Notes: generated by a model not told the origin, from the sequence alone. A stretch of 32,069 nt of DNA from an uncultured Paracoccaceae bacterium (GCA_937927675.1 CALBSG010000061.1:1-32069); one strand, 5' to 3'; positions 1-8,717 are shown, counted from the stretch's first letter. Translations and numbers: made by a program.

Positions 1-141
1 CAGAAAAACGTCACCGGACGGCAACAAGACAGGTCTTGGCGCATCAGACTGAAAATATATCCTGACTGCATGGGCGGCACGGTAATCTTTGCCACGTCAA
101 AGTCTAGTCTGGCTTTAACTGATCAGCGGCAGGATGCCGAA

Positions 142-2037
142 CTATTTACCGCCCGCCAGGCCCATGGACTGCAAGGCCAAGGTGATTTCGTCGAGAATGG
201 CCGGATCGTCGATCGTGGCAGGCATCTTCCAATCCTGCCCATCCGCGATTTTCACCATAGTGCCGCGCAGAATCTTGCCCGAGCGTGTCTTGGGCAGCCG
301 TTCCACCACCACCGCGCGCTTGAAGTCCGCCACGGGGCCGATTTTCTCGCGCATCAGTTTGACACATTCCTTTACCACATCGTCATGCGCGCGGTTGGTT
401 CCCTTATTCAGGCAAAGGAACCCCAAGGGCGATTGGCCTTTCAGATCATCGGCCACACCGATCACGGCACATTCGGCCACATCCTTGTGGCTGGCCAGAA
501 CCTCCTCCATCGCGCCGGTCGACAAGCGGTGACCCGCGACGTTGATGACGTCATCGGTGCGCGCCATGATATAAAGATAGCCATCAGCGTCGATGTAGCC
601 CGCGTCGCCGGTTTCATAATAGCCGGGGAAGTGGTTGAGATAGCTTTTGCGGAACCGATCTTCGGCGTTCCACAGGGTGGGCAGGGTGCCGGGGGGCAGG
701 GGAAGCTTGATCGCAATCGCACCCAGCGTGCCGGAGGCGACAGGATGGCCGCCCTCGTCCAGCACCTGCACATCAAAGCCGGGCATCGGCACCGAAGGCG
801 AGCCAATCTTGACCGGCAGCGCTTCGATCCCCAAGGGGTTCGCTGCAATGGCATAGCCGGTTTCGGTCTGCCACCAATGGTCGATCACTGGCACGTTCAG
901 GTGGCGTTGCGCCCAAAGGATGGTGTCGGGGTCGGCGCGCTCACCGGCCAGATACATCTGTTTCAGATGCTTCATCTGATAGTCGCCGACGAGCTGGCCT
1001 TCCGGATCTTCGCGTTTCACCGCACGAATGGCGGTGGGGGCGGTGAAGAAGGATTTCACTTTGTTTTCTGCGATGATGCGCCAGAACGTGCCGGCATCCG
1101 GTGTGCCGATAGGCTTGCCTTCAAAGACGATGGTGGTGCAGCCCGCAATCAGCGGCGCATAGCAGATATAGCTGTGGCCAACGACCCAGCCCACATCGGA
1201 CGCCGCCCAGAACACATCCCCCGGCCCGCAGTCGTAAATCGCCCGCATGGTCCAGTTCAGCGCCACCAGATGCCCGGCGGTCGGGCGCACGACGCCCTTG
1301 GGTGCGCCCGTGGTGCCAGAGGTGTAAAGGATATAGGCCGGATGATTGCCTTCAACCGGCACACATTCGGCAGGCTCCACCCCATATTGGAAGGTATGCC
1401 ACGCGACATCGCGGCCATCGACCAGTTTCGCAACCTCTTGTTCACGCTGGAAGATCACGCAGAAATCGGGCTTGTGGGTCGCCATGTCGATGGCGGCATC
1501 CAAAAGCGGCTTGTAATGCACGATGCGGCTCGGCTCGATCCCGCAAGAGGCTGCGATGATCGCCTTGGGGGTGCAATCATCAATCCGGACCGCCAGTTCA
1601 TTGGCCGCAAAGCCGCCGAAGACGACCGAATGGATGGCGCCCAGACGGGCACAGGCCAGCATGGCCTCCAAGGCCTCGGGCACCATCGGCATATAGATGA
1701 TGACGCGGTCGCCTTTGCCCACGCCCTTGGCGCGCAGGGCACCGGCAAGGTTGGCGACACGGGTCTGCAATTCGCGGTAGGTGATCCCCTTGCGCAGATG
1801 CGTCACCGGGCTTTCATGGATGATCGCCAGCTGATTGCCGCGACCGGCCTCGACATGGCGGTCCACCGCGTTCCAGCAGGTGTTCACGTGCGCGTCGGTG
1901 AACCATTCATAAAGCGGAGCGTGGGTATCGTTCAGCGCTTTGGTTGGGGGGGTGATCCAGTCGATGCCCTTGGCTGCATCCAGCCAATAGGCTTCGGGAT
2001 CAGCCTGCCAGCTGGCGTAAACGTCACGGTATCCCAT
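142..2037 (-). CDS. prpE: Propionate--CoA ligase (propionyl-CoA synthetase)
   Basis: Activates propionate to propionyl-CoA with ATP and CoA through an acyl-adenylate in the cytoplasm, feeding propionyl-CoA assimilation. The 631-residue product has the usual PrpE length and all ANL-superfamily motifs: the P-loop YTSGTTGAPKG at about 238-248, WWQTETGY at 388-395, YETGD at 474-478, and the C-terminal RLPKTRSGKILR at 580-591 with the adenylation lysine near 588. I start it at the ATG at 2037 because GGAGGAGGG lies just upstream; the frame stays open to 2118 but that extension has no ribosome site and is not family-like. It stands alone and is transcribed away from the repeated TTTGCAAA-type sites in the gap behind it. 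Acetyl-CoA synthetase is the main alternative; length and overall sequence favour PrpE. Confidence 0.93.
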   Translation of the reverse strand: MGYRDVYASWQADPEAYWLDAAKGIDWITPPTKALNDTHAPLYEWFTDAHVNTCWNAVDRHVEAGRGNQLAIIHESPVTHLRKGITYRELQTRVANLAGALRAKGVGKGDRVIIYMPMVPEALEAMLACARLGAIHSVVFGGFAANELAVRIDDCTPKAIIAASCGIEPSRIVHYKPLLDAAIDMATHKPDFCVIFQREQEVAKLVDGRDVAWHTFQYGVEPAECVPVEGNHPAYILYTSGTTGAPKGVVRPTAGHLVALNWTMRAIYDCGPGDVFWAASDVGWVVGHSYICYAPLIAGCTTIVFEGKPIGTPDAGTFWRIIAENKVKSFFTAPTAIRAVKREDPEGQLVGDYQMKHLKQMYLAGERADPDTILWAQRHLNVPVIDHWWQTETGYAIAANPLGIEALPVKIGSPSVPMPGFDVQVLDEGGHPVASGTLGAIAIKLPLPPGTLPTLWNAEDRFRKSYLNHFPGYYETGDAGYIDADGYLYIMARTDDVINVAGHRLSTGAMEEVLASHKDVAECAVIGVADDLKGQSPLGFLCLNKGTNRAHDDVVKECVKLMREKIGPVADFKRAVVVERLPKTRSGKILRGTMVKIADGQDWKMPATIDDPAILDEITLALQSMGLAGGK

Positions 2038-2117
2038 GGTATACCCTCCTCCAAGGTCTGCGCGAGTGTTACGCGGCCAGGGGTGAGTCGGGCAAGATTT
2101 GCGACGGGGGTGCGACA

Positions 2118-2230
2118 AAAACTTTGCAGAAATTGCGAGGGATGCGCCGCAAAGTTTTGCAAACTGGGGCGAATTTTGATGCTGGAAGCGAAAGACGGCA
2201 AAGTTTGCAAACCTTGCCGCCCAGTTTTGC
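2118..2230. promoter_or_regulatory. Repeated TTTGCAAA / AAACTTTGC operator-like sites upstream of prpE
   Basis: The gap between prpE and maeB holds two exact TTTGCAAA palindromes (2156-2163 and 2204-2211), each preceded by a GCAAA half-site (2149-2153 and 2198-2202). Related copies are AAAACTTTGC (2118-2127) and CAGTTTTGC (2222-2230). TTTGCAAA is, from memory, the site of the short-chain fatty acyl-CoA regulator PccR that controls propionyl-CoA assimilation in Rhodobacter, and AAAACTTTGCAAA resembles the site of its relative RamB. A regulator of that family (ScfR) acting on prpE is the simplest reading. No such regulator gene is in the window. Confidence 0.6.
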
Positions 2231-2249
2231 GAAGATGTGGGTCGCCCAA

Positions 2250-4529
2250 TCAGCCGTAATGTGAGACGGGGGTGCCGGCGACGGCTGACATATTCAACAG
2301 CCCGCGCGCGGTGATCGAGGGTGTCACCACATGCGCCAGATTGCCCATGCCCATCAGGATCGGCCCAACTTCAAGCCCCCCCGCCTTCATCCGCAGCATG
2401 TTGCGCGCGGTCGAGGCCGCATCGGTAAAGGCGAAGATCAGGATGTTGGCGGCACCTTCCAGTCGCGTATGGGGGAAGATGCGGGCGCGCAATTCCGGAT
2501 CAAGGGCTGCATCGACGTTCATCTCGCCCTCATAGGCGAAATCGACCTCGCGGGCCTCAAGTATTTCCATCGCGGCACGCATCCGACGACCGGAATCGCT
2601 GTCGAGGTTGCCAAACGAGGAATGGCTGCACAGCGCCACCTTGGCACGCACGCCGAACCGTTTGGCGTGGCGCACCGCGCCAATCGTGGTTTCCACGATC
2701 TGCTCGGGGGTCGGAACCGGGTTCACGGCGGTATCGGCGATGAACAGCGGGCCGTCTTCCTGAATCATCAGGCTCAGGGCGCCATGCGGGCGCAGGCCGC
2801 CGCGGGCCAGAATTTCTCGGACATATTTCAGGTGCCACAAATACTGCCCGAACGTGCCGCAGATTAGGCTATCGGCATCGCCGCGTTGCACCGCAATGGC
2901 TGCGATGGCCGTGGTGTTGGTGCGCAGAACCGCGCGGGCAGTGTCGGGGGTGACGCCGCGGCGTTCCATCAGCTCGTGATAGGTCTGCCAGTAATCGCGA
3001 TAACGCGCGTCGCTTTGCGGGTTGATGATTTCGAAATCGCGGTCGGGCCTGATCGGCAGGCCCGCACGTTCGCAGCGCCGGGCAATCACATCTGGGCGGC
3101 CGATCAAGATCGGCTTGTCGGTGGTTTCCTCTAGCATCGCATTGGCGGCGCGCAGCACACGCTCATCCTCGCCCTCGGCAAAGATGATGCGGCGGGTGGC
3201 CTGCCGCGCGGCTTCGAACACCGGGCGCATGATGAGGGCGGATTTGAAAACCGAGCCGTCGAGTTTCTTGCGGTAGGCGTCCATGTCGGCGATGGGGCGT
3301 GTCGCAACACCGGTTTCCATGGCTGCCTTAGCGACAGCGCTGGCCACAACGCCGATCAGTCGGGGGTCAAAAGGTTTTGGAATCAGATAGTTGGCACCAA
3401 AGGTTAGTTGCTCGCCCTTATAGGCTGCCGCCGCCTCGGCGCTGGTTGTCGCGCGGGCGAGTGCGGCAATTCCTTCGATACAGGCCAGTTGCATCGCATC
3501 GTTGATCTCGGTCGCGCCGACGTCCAAAGCCCCCCGGAAGATAAAGGGGAAGCACAGCACATTGTTGACCTGATTGGGAAAGTCAGAACGTCCGGTGGCG
3601 ATAATCGCCTCGGGGCGGACGGCGCGCACGGCGTCGGGCAGGATTTCGGGTGTCGGGTTGGCAAGGGCAAAGACGATGGGGCGCGGGGCCATCTTGGCCA
3701 CCATCTCCGGGGTCAGCACGCCGGGGCCGGAAAGGCCAAGAAAAAGGTCCGCCCCCGCAATCACTTGATCCAGCGTGGCGGGCGCGGAACCTTGGGCATA
3801 GGCCGCCTTCTGGTCGGTCATCTGTTCGGTCCGACCGTTATAGACGAGACCCGCAAGATCACACAGCCAGACGTTTTCACGTTTGACGCCCAGCTTGAGC
3901 AGCATGTTCAGACAGGCGATCCCGGCCGCCCCGCCGCCGGTGGACACCACCTTGATCTGGTCAAACGCCTTGCCCGCCACATGCAGCGCATTGGTGGCGG
4001 CAGCCCCGACAACAATGGCTGTGCCGTGCTGGTCATCGTGAAAGACCGGAATTTTCATCCGCTCGCGGCAGAGTTGTTCAACGATGAAACAATCCGGCGC
4101 CTTGATGTCCTCGAGATTGATCGCGCCAAAGGTTGGCTCCAACGCGCAGACAATTTCGGCCAGCTTGACCGGGTCGGGTTCGTTGAGTTCGATGTCAAAG
4201 CAATCAATATTGGCGAATTTCTTGAACAGAACCGCCTTGCCTTCCATCACGGGCTTTGATGCCAAAGCCCCAATGTTTCCAAGGCCCAAGACGGCTGTTC
4301 CATTGGTCACCACCCCCACCATATTGCCCCGCGCGGTATAGCGGCTGGCGGTGGCAGGGTCGGCTTTGATCTCAAGGCAGGCTTCTGCGACGCCGGGTGA
4401 ATAGGCGCGGGCCAGATCGCGACCGTTGGCAAGGGGCTTGGTCGCGCGGACCTCCAATTTTCCGGGCTTGGGGAATTCGTGGTAATCCAGCGCCGCCTGA
4501 CGCAGATTTTCGGCCCGTGTCTCTTCCAT
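2250..4529 (-). CDS. maeB: NADP-dependent malic enzyme with phosphotransacetylase-like C-terminal domain
   Basis: Oxidatively decarboxylates malate to pyruvate with reduction of NADP, linking the TCA cycle to pyruvate and acetyl-CoA. The 759-residue length is that of the MaeB hybrid class. Residues 1 to about 425 are the malic enzyme part: ARAYSPGVAEAC near 40-51, lysine region around 98-104, EDIKAPDCF at 140-148, the metal-site HDDQHGT at 164-170 and a nucleotide loop STGGGAAGIA at 196-205. From about residue 430 the protein matches the phosphate acetyltransferase fold (IIFAEGEDERVLRAA near 448-462), which in this class is thought to be regulatory and not catalytic. The start has GGGAG about 11 bases upstream. 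A perfect inverted repeat lies about 22-41 bases before the ATG. It is codirectional with prpE but separated by 212 bases with probable control sites. Confidence 0.94.
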   Translation of the reverse strand: MEETRAENLRQAALDYHEFPKPGKLEVRATKPLANGRDLARAYSPGVAEACLEIKADPATASRYTARGNMVGVVTNGTAVLGLGNIGALASKPVMEGKAVLFKKFANIDCFDIELNEPDPVKLAEIVCALEPTFGAINLEDIKAPDCFIVEQLCRERMKIPVFHDDQHGTAIVVGAAATNALHVAGKAFDQIKVVSTGGGAAGIACLNMLLKLGVKRENVWLCDLAGLVYNGRTEQMTDQKAAYAQGSAPATLDQVIAGADLFLGLSGPGVLTPEMVAKMAPRPIVFALANPTPEILPDAVRAVRPEAIIATGRSDFPNQVNNVLCFPFIFRGALDVGATEINDAMQLACIEGIAALARATTSAEAAAAYKGEQLTFGANYLIPKPFDPRLIGVVASAVAKAAMETGVATRPIADMDAYRKKLDGSVFKSALIMRPVFEAARQATRRIIFAEGEDERVLRAANAMLEETTDKPILIGRPDVIARRCERAGLPIRPDRDFEIINPQSDARYRDYWQTYHELMERRGVTPDTARAVLRTNTTAIAAIAVQRGDADSLICGTFGQYLWHLKYVREILARGGLRPHGALSLMIQEDGPLFIADTAVNPVPTPEQIVETTIGAVRHAKRFGVRAKVALCSHSSFGNLDSDSGRRMRAAMEILEAREVDFAYEGEMNVDAALDPELRARIFPHTRLEGAANILIFAFTDAASTARNMLRMKAGGLEVGPILMGMGNLAHVVTPSITARGLLNMSAVAGTPVSHYG

Positions 4530-4550
4530 TCCGCCTGCTCCCTACCCGAT

Positions 4551-4570
4551 ATGGTTTAACGATAAACCAT
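4551..4570. promoter_or_regulatory. Perfect inverted repeat ATGGTTTA-N4-TAAACCAT upstream of maeB
   Basis: Eight-base arms with a four-base spacer (ACGA) lie in the divergent gap between maeB and cdd, 22-41 bases before the maeB start. Position and symmetry suit a dimeric repressor or activator of maeB. I cannot assign a family with confidence. The arm resembles a CtrA-type half-site (TTAACCAT) with one extra base, but the spacing does not fit the usual CtrA pair. Confidence 0.5.
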
Positions 4571-4686
4571 CAATTTTTTCGTGCCAATGCGCGCATCGCC
4601 GCAAGTCTTTTCGCAATCTGCCGCAAATCAGCGGGAAATGGCAGGCCCTTTCGCCTTGGTCTTTATCTGGTCTGCTCTTGGCCAGC

Positions 4687-4716
4687 TTGCGCGCTGGGTG
4701 GGGCAGGGTCTAGCAT
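4687..4716 (+). promoter_or_regulatory. Possible promoter of the nucleoside-salvage operon
   Basis: TTGCGC (4687-4692) and TAGCAT (4711-4716) are spaced 18 bases apart just before cdd. Transcription would begin near 4723. That leaves almost no leader for an ATG at 4728 but a normal short leader with GGAGGG for the ATG at 4740. Matches to the sigma-70 consensus are only partial. Confidence 0.3.
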
Positions 4717-4739
4717 CCTAAGGAACGATGGAGGGTGCA

Positions 4740-5132
4740 ATGGATCTGAGAGCGGCGGCCAAATCCGTACGGGAGCGCGCCTATGCGCCCTATTCTCGGT
4801 TCAAGGTGGGGGCGGCGATCCGCAGCCCGTCAGGGGCAGTGCATGTCGGCTGCAATGTGGAAAACGTGGCCTATCCCGAAGGCACCTGCGCCGAGGCGGG
4901 GGCAATCGCGGCGATGTGCGCGGCGGGCGACACCAAAATTGCCGAGATTTATGTCATCGCCGACAGCCCCGATCCTGTGCCCTGCTGTGGTGGGTGCCGG
5001 CAAAAGATCGCTGAATTTGCGGCCCCCGATGTGCGGGTGACGATGGCCACCACCGATGGCAAGGAAAAGACTGTGACCGTGGCCGAGCTGTTGCCAGGCG
5101 TGTTCAACGCCGCGCATATGGACCGGGCCTAA
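4740..5132 (+). CDS. cdd: Cytidine deaminase
   Basis: Hydrolytically deaminates cytidine and deoxycytidine to uridine and deoxyuridine in the pyrimidine salvage pathway. The 130-residue product is the short homotetrameric class with a single zinc domain. CNVENVAYPEGTCAEAGAI around 38-56 supplies zinc ligand C50 and catalytic E52; PCCGGCRQ around 81-88 supplies the CxxC pair C83 and C86. The ATG at 4740 follows GGAGGG by four bases; an in-frame ATG at 4728 with a poorer site would add four residues. It is the first gene of a tightly packed same-strand run: deoA starts one base after its stop. That order (deaminase, phosphorylase, mutase) makes a continuous route from cytidine nucleosides to pentose phosphates. 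Confidence 0.95.
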   Translation: MDLRAAAKSVRERAYAPYSRFKVGAAIRSPSGAVHVGCNVENVAYPEGTCAEAGAIAAMCAAGDTKIAEIYVIADSPDPVPCCGGCRQKIAEFAAPDVRVTMATTDGKEKTVTVAELLPGVFNAAHMDRA

Positions 5133-5133
5133 G

Positions 5134-6441
5134 ATGGACGCCCGTGCCATCATCGCGGCCATTCGCGACGGCAAGCGCCCCCCTGCCGAGGCGCTGCGCT
5201 GGTTCGCGCAAGGGTTGGCGGATGGCACGGTGACGGATGCGCAGGCCGGGGCCTTTGCCATGGCCGTCCTGCTGAAAGGTTTGGGCGAGCCGGGCCGCGT
5301 GGCGCTGACCACGGGGATGCGGGATTCCGGCAAGGTTTTGCAGTGGGACATGCCCGGCCCGGTGCTGGACAAACATTCGACGGGCGGGATTGGCGATTGC
5401 GTGTCGCTGCTGCTGGCCCCCGCGCTGGCGGCTTGCGGGGCTTATGTCCCGATGATTTCGGGCCGGGGGCTGGGCCATACCGGCGGCACGCTGGACAAGT
5501 TGGAGGCGATCCCCGGTTTTCGCACCGGGCTGTCCGAAAGCCAGCTTCGGGCGCAGTTGAAGGACATCCGCTGTGCCATCGTTTCGGCCAGCGCCGAAAT
5601 TGCGCCCGCCGACCGCCGACTTTATGCGATCCGCGATGTGTCGGGCACGGTAGAATCGATTGACCTTATCACCGCGTCCATCTTGTCGAAAAAGCTGGCG
5701 GCCGGGCTGGACGCGCTGGTTCTGGATGTAAAATGCGGCTCTGGCGCCTTTATGAAGACGCTGGCGGATGCCGAGGCACTGGCGATGTCTTTGGTGGCAA
5801 CCGCCAAGGGCGCGGGGTGCAAGACCAGTGCTCTCATCACTGATATGACGCAGCCTTTGGCCACCGCGGCAGGCAATGCGTTGGAGGTGATTGAGGTGAT
5901 GGAAACGCTGACCGGCACCTCGGTCAACACCGCCCTTTTTGATGTGACCGCCCTTTTGGGGGGCGAGGCACTGGCGCTTGCCGGGTTGGCGGCCACGGCC
6001 GAGGACGGCACGCGGCGCATGGAAGAGGTGCTGCGATCGGGTGTGGCTGTCGAATGGTTCGGCCGTATGATTGCCGCGCAGGGTGGGCCAGCCGATTTCG
6101 TTGACCGTTGGGCCGACCGATTGCCCGCAGCCACTGTGATCCGTGAGGTGCCAAGCCGCGATCCCGGTTTTGTGGCGGCGATTGATGGGCAGGCCTTGGG
6201 GCTGGCGGTGGTCGGTCTTGGCGGCGGTCGGCAGCGTGAGGGCGACCGCGTGAACCCTGCGGTTGGGCTGTCTAACCTTGCCGGGATCGGCGATCAAATT
6301 GGGGCGGGTGACCCGCTGTGCATGGTGCATGCCGCCACCGAAGCGCAAGCCGATGAGGCGATTGCCCTTGTGCAGGCCGCATATGGTTTGGTTCAGGGTC
6401 CGGTGGCGGAGCCGCCGCTTGTGTTGAAAAGGATCACCTGA
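5134..6441 (+). CDS. deoA: Thymidine phosphorylase
   Basis: Phosphorolyses thymidine and deoxyuridine to the free base and 2-deoxyribose 1-phosphate. The 435-residue length fits the proteobacterial DeoA group. The phosphate-binding KHSTGGIGD is at about 80-88, and the family signature SGRGLGHTGGTLDKLEAIPGF starts near residue 109. The C-terminal alpha/beta domain runs to the end and appears complete. It follows cdd after one base and its stop overlaps the deoB start by one base (TGATG), so the three genes are probably translationally coupled. Its product deoxyribose 1-phosphate is the substrate of the next gene. The related pyrimidine-nucleoside phosphorylase (Pdp) is the alternative; context with deoB favours DeoA. 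Confidence 0.95.
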   Translation: MDARAIIAAIRDGKRPPAEALRWFAQGLADGTVTDAQAGAFAMAVLLKGLGEPGRVALTTGMRDSGKVLQWDMPGPVLDKHSTGGIGDCVSLLLAPALAACGAYVPMISGRGLGHTGGTLDKLEAIPGFRTGLSESQLRAQLKDIRCAIVSASAEIAPADRRLYAIRDVSGTVESIDLITASILSKKLAAGLDALVLDVKCGSGAFMKTLADAEALAMSLVATAKGAGCKTSALITDMTQPLATAAGNALEVIEVMETLTGTSVNTALFDVTALLGGEALALAGLAATAEDGTRRMEEVLRSGVAVEWFGRMIAAQGGPADFVDRWADRLPAATVIREVPSRDPGFVAAIDGQALGLAVVGLGGGRQREGDRVNPAVGLSNLAGIGDQIGAGDPLCMVHAATEAQADEAIALVQAAYGLVQGPVAEPPLVLKRIT

Positions 6442-7637
6442 TGCCGCGTGCCTTTCTAATCGTGATGGATTCTGCGGGCTGCGGCGGCGCACCTGATGCC
6501 GCAGAGTTTGGCGATGCCGGGGCCAACACCTTGGGCCATATCGCGCAGGCCTGCGCCGCAGGTCTTGCCGATCAGGGCCGGTCCGGCCCGTTGCGTATGC
6601 CGAACCTTGACGCCTTGGGCCTTGGTGCGGCGATTGAATTGGCGTCCGGCGTAAAGCCGCCGGGCTTTGGCGCGGTGCCGCAGGGCCGTTGGGGGGCCGC
6701 GACCGAAGTCAGCCGCGGTAAGGACACCCCTTCGGGCCATTGGGAATTGGCCGGGGTGCCGGTGCCGTGGGAGTGGACCTATTTCCCCGATACCATTCCC
6801 GCTTTCCCGCCCGATCTGGTGGACTTGGTCTGCAAACTGGCTGGGACCGATGGCATCTTGGGCAATTGCCATGCCTCGGGTGTGCCGATCATCGCCGAAC
6901 ATTGCGAGGCGCATCTGAAAATCGGCTGGCCGATCTGCTATACTTCGGCGGATTCTGTATTCCAGATTGCCGCGCATGAGGAGGCCTTTGGGCTGGAGCG
7001 GCTGTTGAAGCTATGTGCGGATCTGGCACCTCATCTGCATGCGATGAAGGTGGGGCGGGTGATTGCGCGGCCCTTTACCGGGGGCCCCGGCAATTTCAAA
7101 CGCACAGCAAACCGTCGTGACTTCGCCATCGCCCCGCCTGCACCGACCTTGCTGGATTGGGTGGCGGATGCAGGGCGCGCGACCCATGCGGTGGGCAAGA
7201 TTGGGGACATCTTTTCCATGCGCGGCATTGGCAAGCTGTGGAAGGGCAAGAGCGATCTTGATCTTTTCGACCATCTTGACCGGCTCGGGGCAGAGGCTGA
7301 GGAGGGTTCTTTGACCTTTGCCAACTTTGTCGAGTTCGACACGCTTTATGGTCATCCGCGCGATGTGGCAGGCTATGCCCGCGCGCTGGAGGGGTTCGAT
7401 GTGCGGGCCGGGGCGTTTTTGGCGCGGCTGCGGCCCGGCGATCTGGCGATCTTTACGGCCGATCACGGCAATGACCCGACTTGGAAGGGCACAGAGCATA
7501 CCCGCGAAAGGGTGCCGGTGATCTGCGCGGGCCTTGGCAAGGGCGGGCTTGGGCAGGTCGCCTTTGTCGATGTGGCGGCCAGCGTTGCGACGCATCTGGG
7601 TGTGGCCGCGCGAGGGGCGGGCCGGTCGTTCCTGTGA
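6441..7637 (+). CDS. deoB: Phosphopentomutase
   Basis: Interconverts (deoxy)ribose 1-phosphate and 5-phosphate, passing nucleoside sugar to central carbon metabolism. The 398-residue product belongs to the alkaline-phosphatase-like metalloenzymes: the N-terminal metal site is in FLIVMDSAGCGGAPDA (about 5-20, with D10), and the C-terminal metal residues are in FTADHGNDPTWKGTEHTRE. The central mobile domain lies between. The ATG overlaps the deoA stop by one base. After deoB there are 86 bases with a strongly folded element before add, the only notable gap in the operon. No deoxyribose-phosphate aldolase (deoC) is present in this run, so it must be encoded elsewhere if the path is complete. Confidence 0.95.
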   Translation: MPRAFLIVMDSAGCGGAPDAAEFGDAGANTLGHIAQACAAGLADQGRSGPLRMPNLDALGLGAAIELASGVKPPGFGAVPQGRWGAATEVSRGKDTPSGHWELAGVPVPWEWTYFPDTIPAFPPDLVDLVCKLAGTDGILGNCHASGVPIIAEHCEAHLKIGWPICYTSADSVFQIAAHEEAFGLERLLKLCADLAPHLHAMKVGRVIARPFTGGPGNFKRTANRRDFAIAPPAPTLLDWVADAGRATHAVGKIGDIFSMRGIGKLWKGKSDLDLFDHLDRLGAEAEEGSLTFANFVEFDTLYGHPRDVAGYARALEGFDVRAGAFLARLRPGDLAIFTADHGNDPTWKGTEHTRERVPVICAGLGKGGLGQVAFVDVAASVATHLGVAARGAGRSFL

Positions 7638-7647
7638 CCAGTCCCTT

Positions 7648-7731
7648 GGGGTTTCACCCCAGTCCATTGGTTTCTTGAACCAAGGATGCCACAAATGGAC
7701 TCCCCGAGAGTATTTTTGCCAAGATGAAAGG
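7648..7731 (+). other. Folded intergenic element between deoB and add
   Basis: Three inverted repeats are packed together: GGGGT-TTC-ACCCC (7648-7660), TTGGTT-TCTTG-AACCAA (7667-7683), and an outer pair AGTCCATT (7661-7668) with AATGGACT (7694-7701) that would enclose the second hairpin. They are followed by GAGTATTTTTGCCAAGATG and then AAAGG. I associate a GAGTATTTTTG...AGATGAA tail with dispersed intergenic elements in Rhodobacteraceae, but that is recall and not a search. No second copy was noticed in the window. It could tune the relative levels of deoB and add by processing or partial termination. Confidence 0.5.
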
Positions 7732-8716
7732 CGCCGCCGTGCAAAACTTGCCGAAAGTTGAACTTCATTTGCATCTGGAGGGGGCGGCACCGCCCGCCTT
7801 TATTCGTGGGCTGGCGCGAGAAAAGCACATTGATATCTCGGGAATCTTCAATGAGGACGGCTCTTACCGCTTCACCGATTTCTGGAATTTCCTGAAAGTC
7901 TATGAGGCGGCCTGCACCACCCTGACCGGGCCGGAAGAATTTCGGCGGTTGACCTTGGCTGTTCTGGAGGAAAGTGCGGCGTCCGGCGTGGTCTATTCCG
8001 AATGTTTCCTGTCGCCTGATTTTTGTGGCGGCCGCGATCTTGGTGCGTGGCGCGAGTATTTGGCGGCCATCACCGAAGCGGCGGCCGAGGCGGAAAAGAC
8101 CATGGGCATCACCTTGCGCGGCATTGTCACGCCGATCCGGCATTTCGGGCCGGAAAAAGCACGCGATGTGGCCCGGTGTGCGGCCGAAACGGCAGGTGAG
8201 TTCATCGTCGGCTTTGGGATCGGTGGGGATGAAAAGGTGGGCGCGCTGAAGGATTTTCTATGGTCGTTTGACTGCGCGCGTGAGGCGGGGTTGCGGATTA
8301 CCGCCCATGCCGGGGAATGGAACGGGCCTGACGAAGTGCGGGCGGCTGTGGTGGATCTTGGGGTGGAGCGCGTCGGCCACGGCGTGCGGGCGATCGAAGA
8401 TCTGGCCTTGGTTGATGAACTTGCCGAGCGTGGTGTGGTGCTGGAATGTTGCCCCGGATCGAATGTCGCGCTGGGGATCTACCCGAATTTTCGCGCCCAT
8501 CCGATCCATGAATTGGACCGGCGCGGGGTGAAGGTGACGATTTCGACGGATGATCCCCCGTTCTTTCATACGACGATGGCGCGGGAGTATGACATGCTGA
8601 ACCGCGCCTTTGACTGGGATGAGGGCCAGTTCCGACGTTTGGCGCGTCAGGCGCTTGACGCCGCTTTCTGTGGCGCGGATACCAAGGCAAAGATCGCAAA
8701 GATTCTGGAGCCCTGA
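7724..8716 (+). CDS. add: Adenosine deaminase
   Basis: Deaminates adenosine and deoxyadenosine to inosine and deoxyinosine. The 330-residue product has the metal-dependent amidohydrolase motifs in order: LHLHLEG near 14-20 with metal ligands H15 and H17, then ITAHAGEW (catalytic Glu is in this block in some classes), ERVGHGVRA with a metal-site His, and ISTDDPPFF with the metal-binding Asp. The start is uncertain. The ATG at 7724 lies inside the GATGAAAGG of the preceding folded element, whereas GTG at 7739 has AAAGG seven bases upstream and would give the compact VQNLPKVELHLHLEG N-terminus typical of the family. The stop is followed after one base by upp. Adenine deaminase is a close relative, so substrate choice is inferred. 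Confidence 0.9.
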   Translation: MKGAAVQNLPKVELHLHLEGAAPPAFIRGLAREKHIDISGIFNEDGSYRFTDFWNFLKVYEAACTTLTGPEEFRRLTLAVLEESAASGVVYSECFLSPDFCGGRDLGAWREYLAAITEAAAEAEKTMGITLRGIVTPIRHFGPEKARDVARCAAETAGEFIVGFGIGGDEKVGALKDFLWSFDCAREAGLRITAHAGEWNGPDEVRAAVVDLGVERVGHGVRAIEDLALVDELAERGVVLECCPGSNVALGIYPNFRAHPIHELDRRGVKVTISTDDPPFFHTTMAREYDMLNRAFDWDEGQFRRLARQALDAAFCGADTKAKIAKILEP

Positions 8717-8717
8717 C

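Noticed and set aside
1..141. Left edge before prpE
   Set aside because: No start, terminator or family-like frame is visible in these 141 bases; treated as intergenic edge.
70..2259. A 729-codon open frame on the plus strand
   Set aside because: It is antisense to prpE across its whole length, and its translation is His/Arg-rich without any domain. Long antisense frames are expected in GC-rich genes.
5104..6492. A 462-codon minus-strand frame opposite deoA
   Set aside because: It is antisense to a complete thymidine phosphorylase and rich in His, Arg and Gln as expected for a shadow frame.
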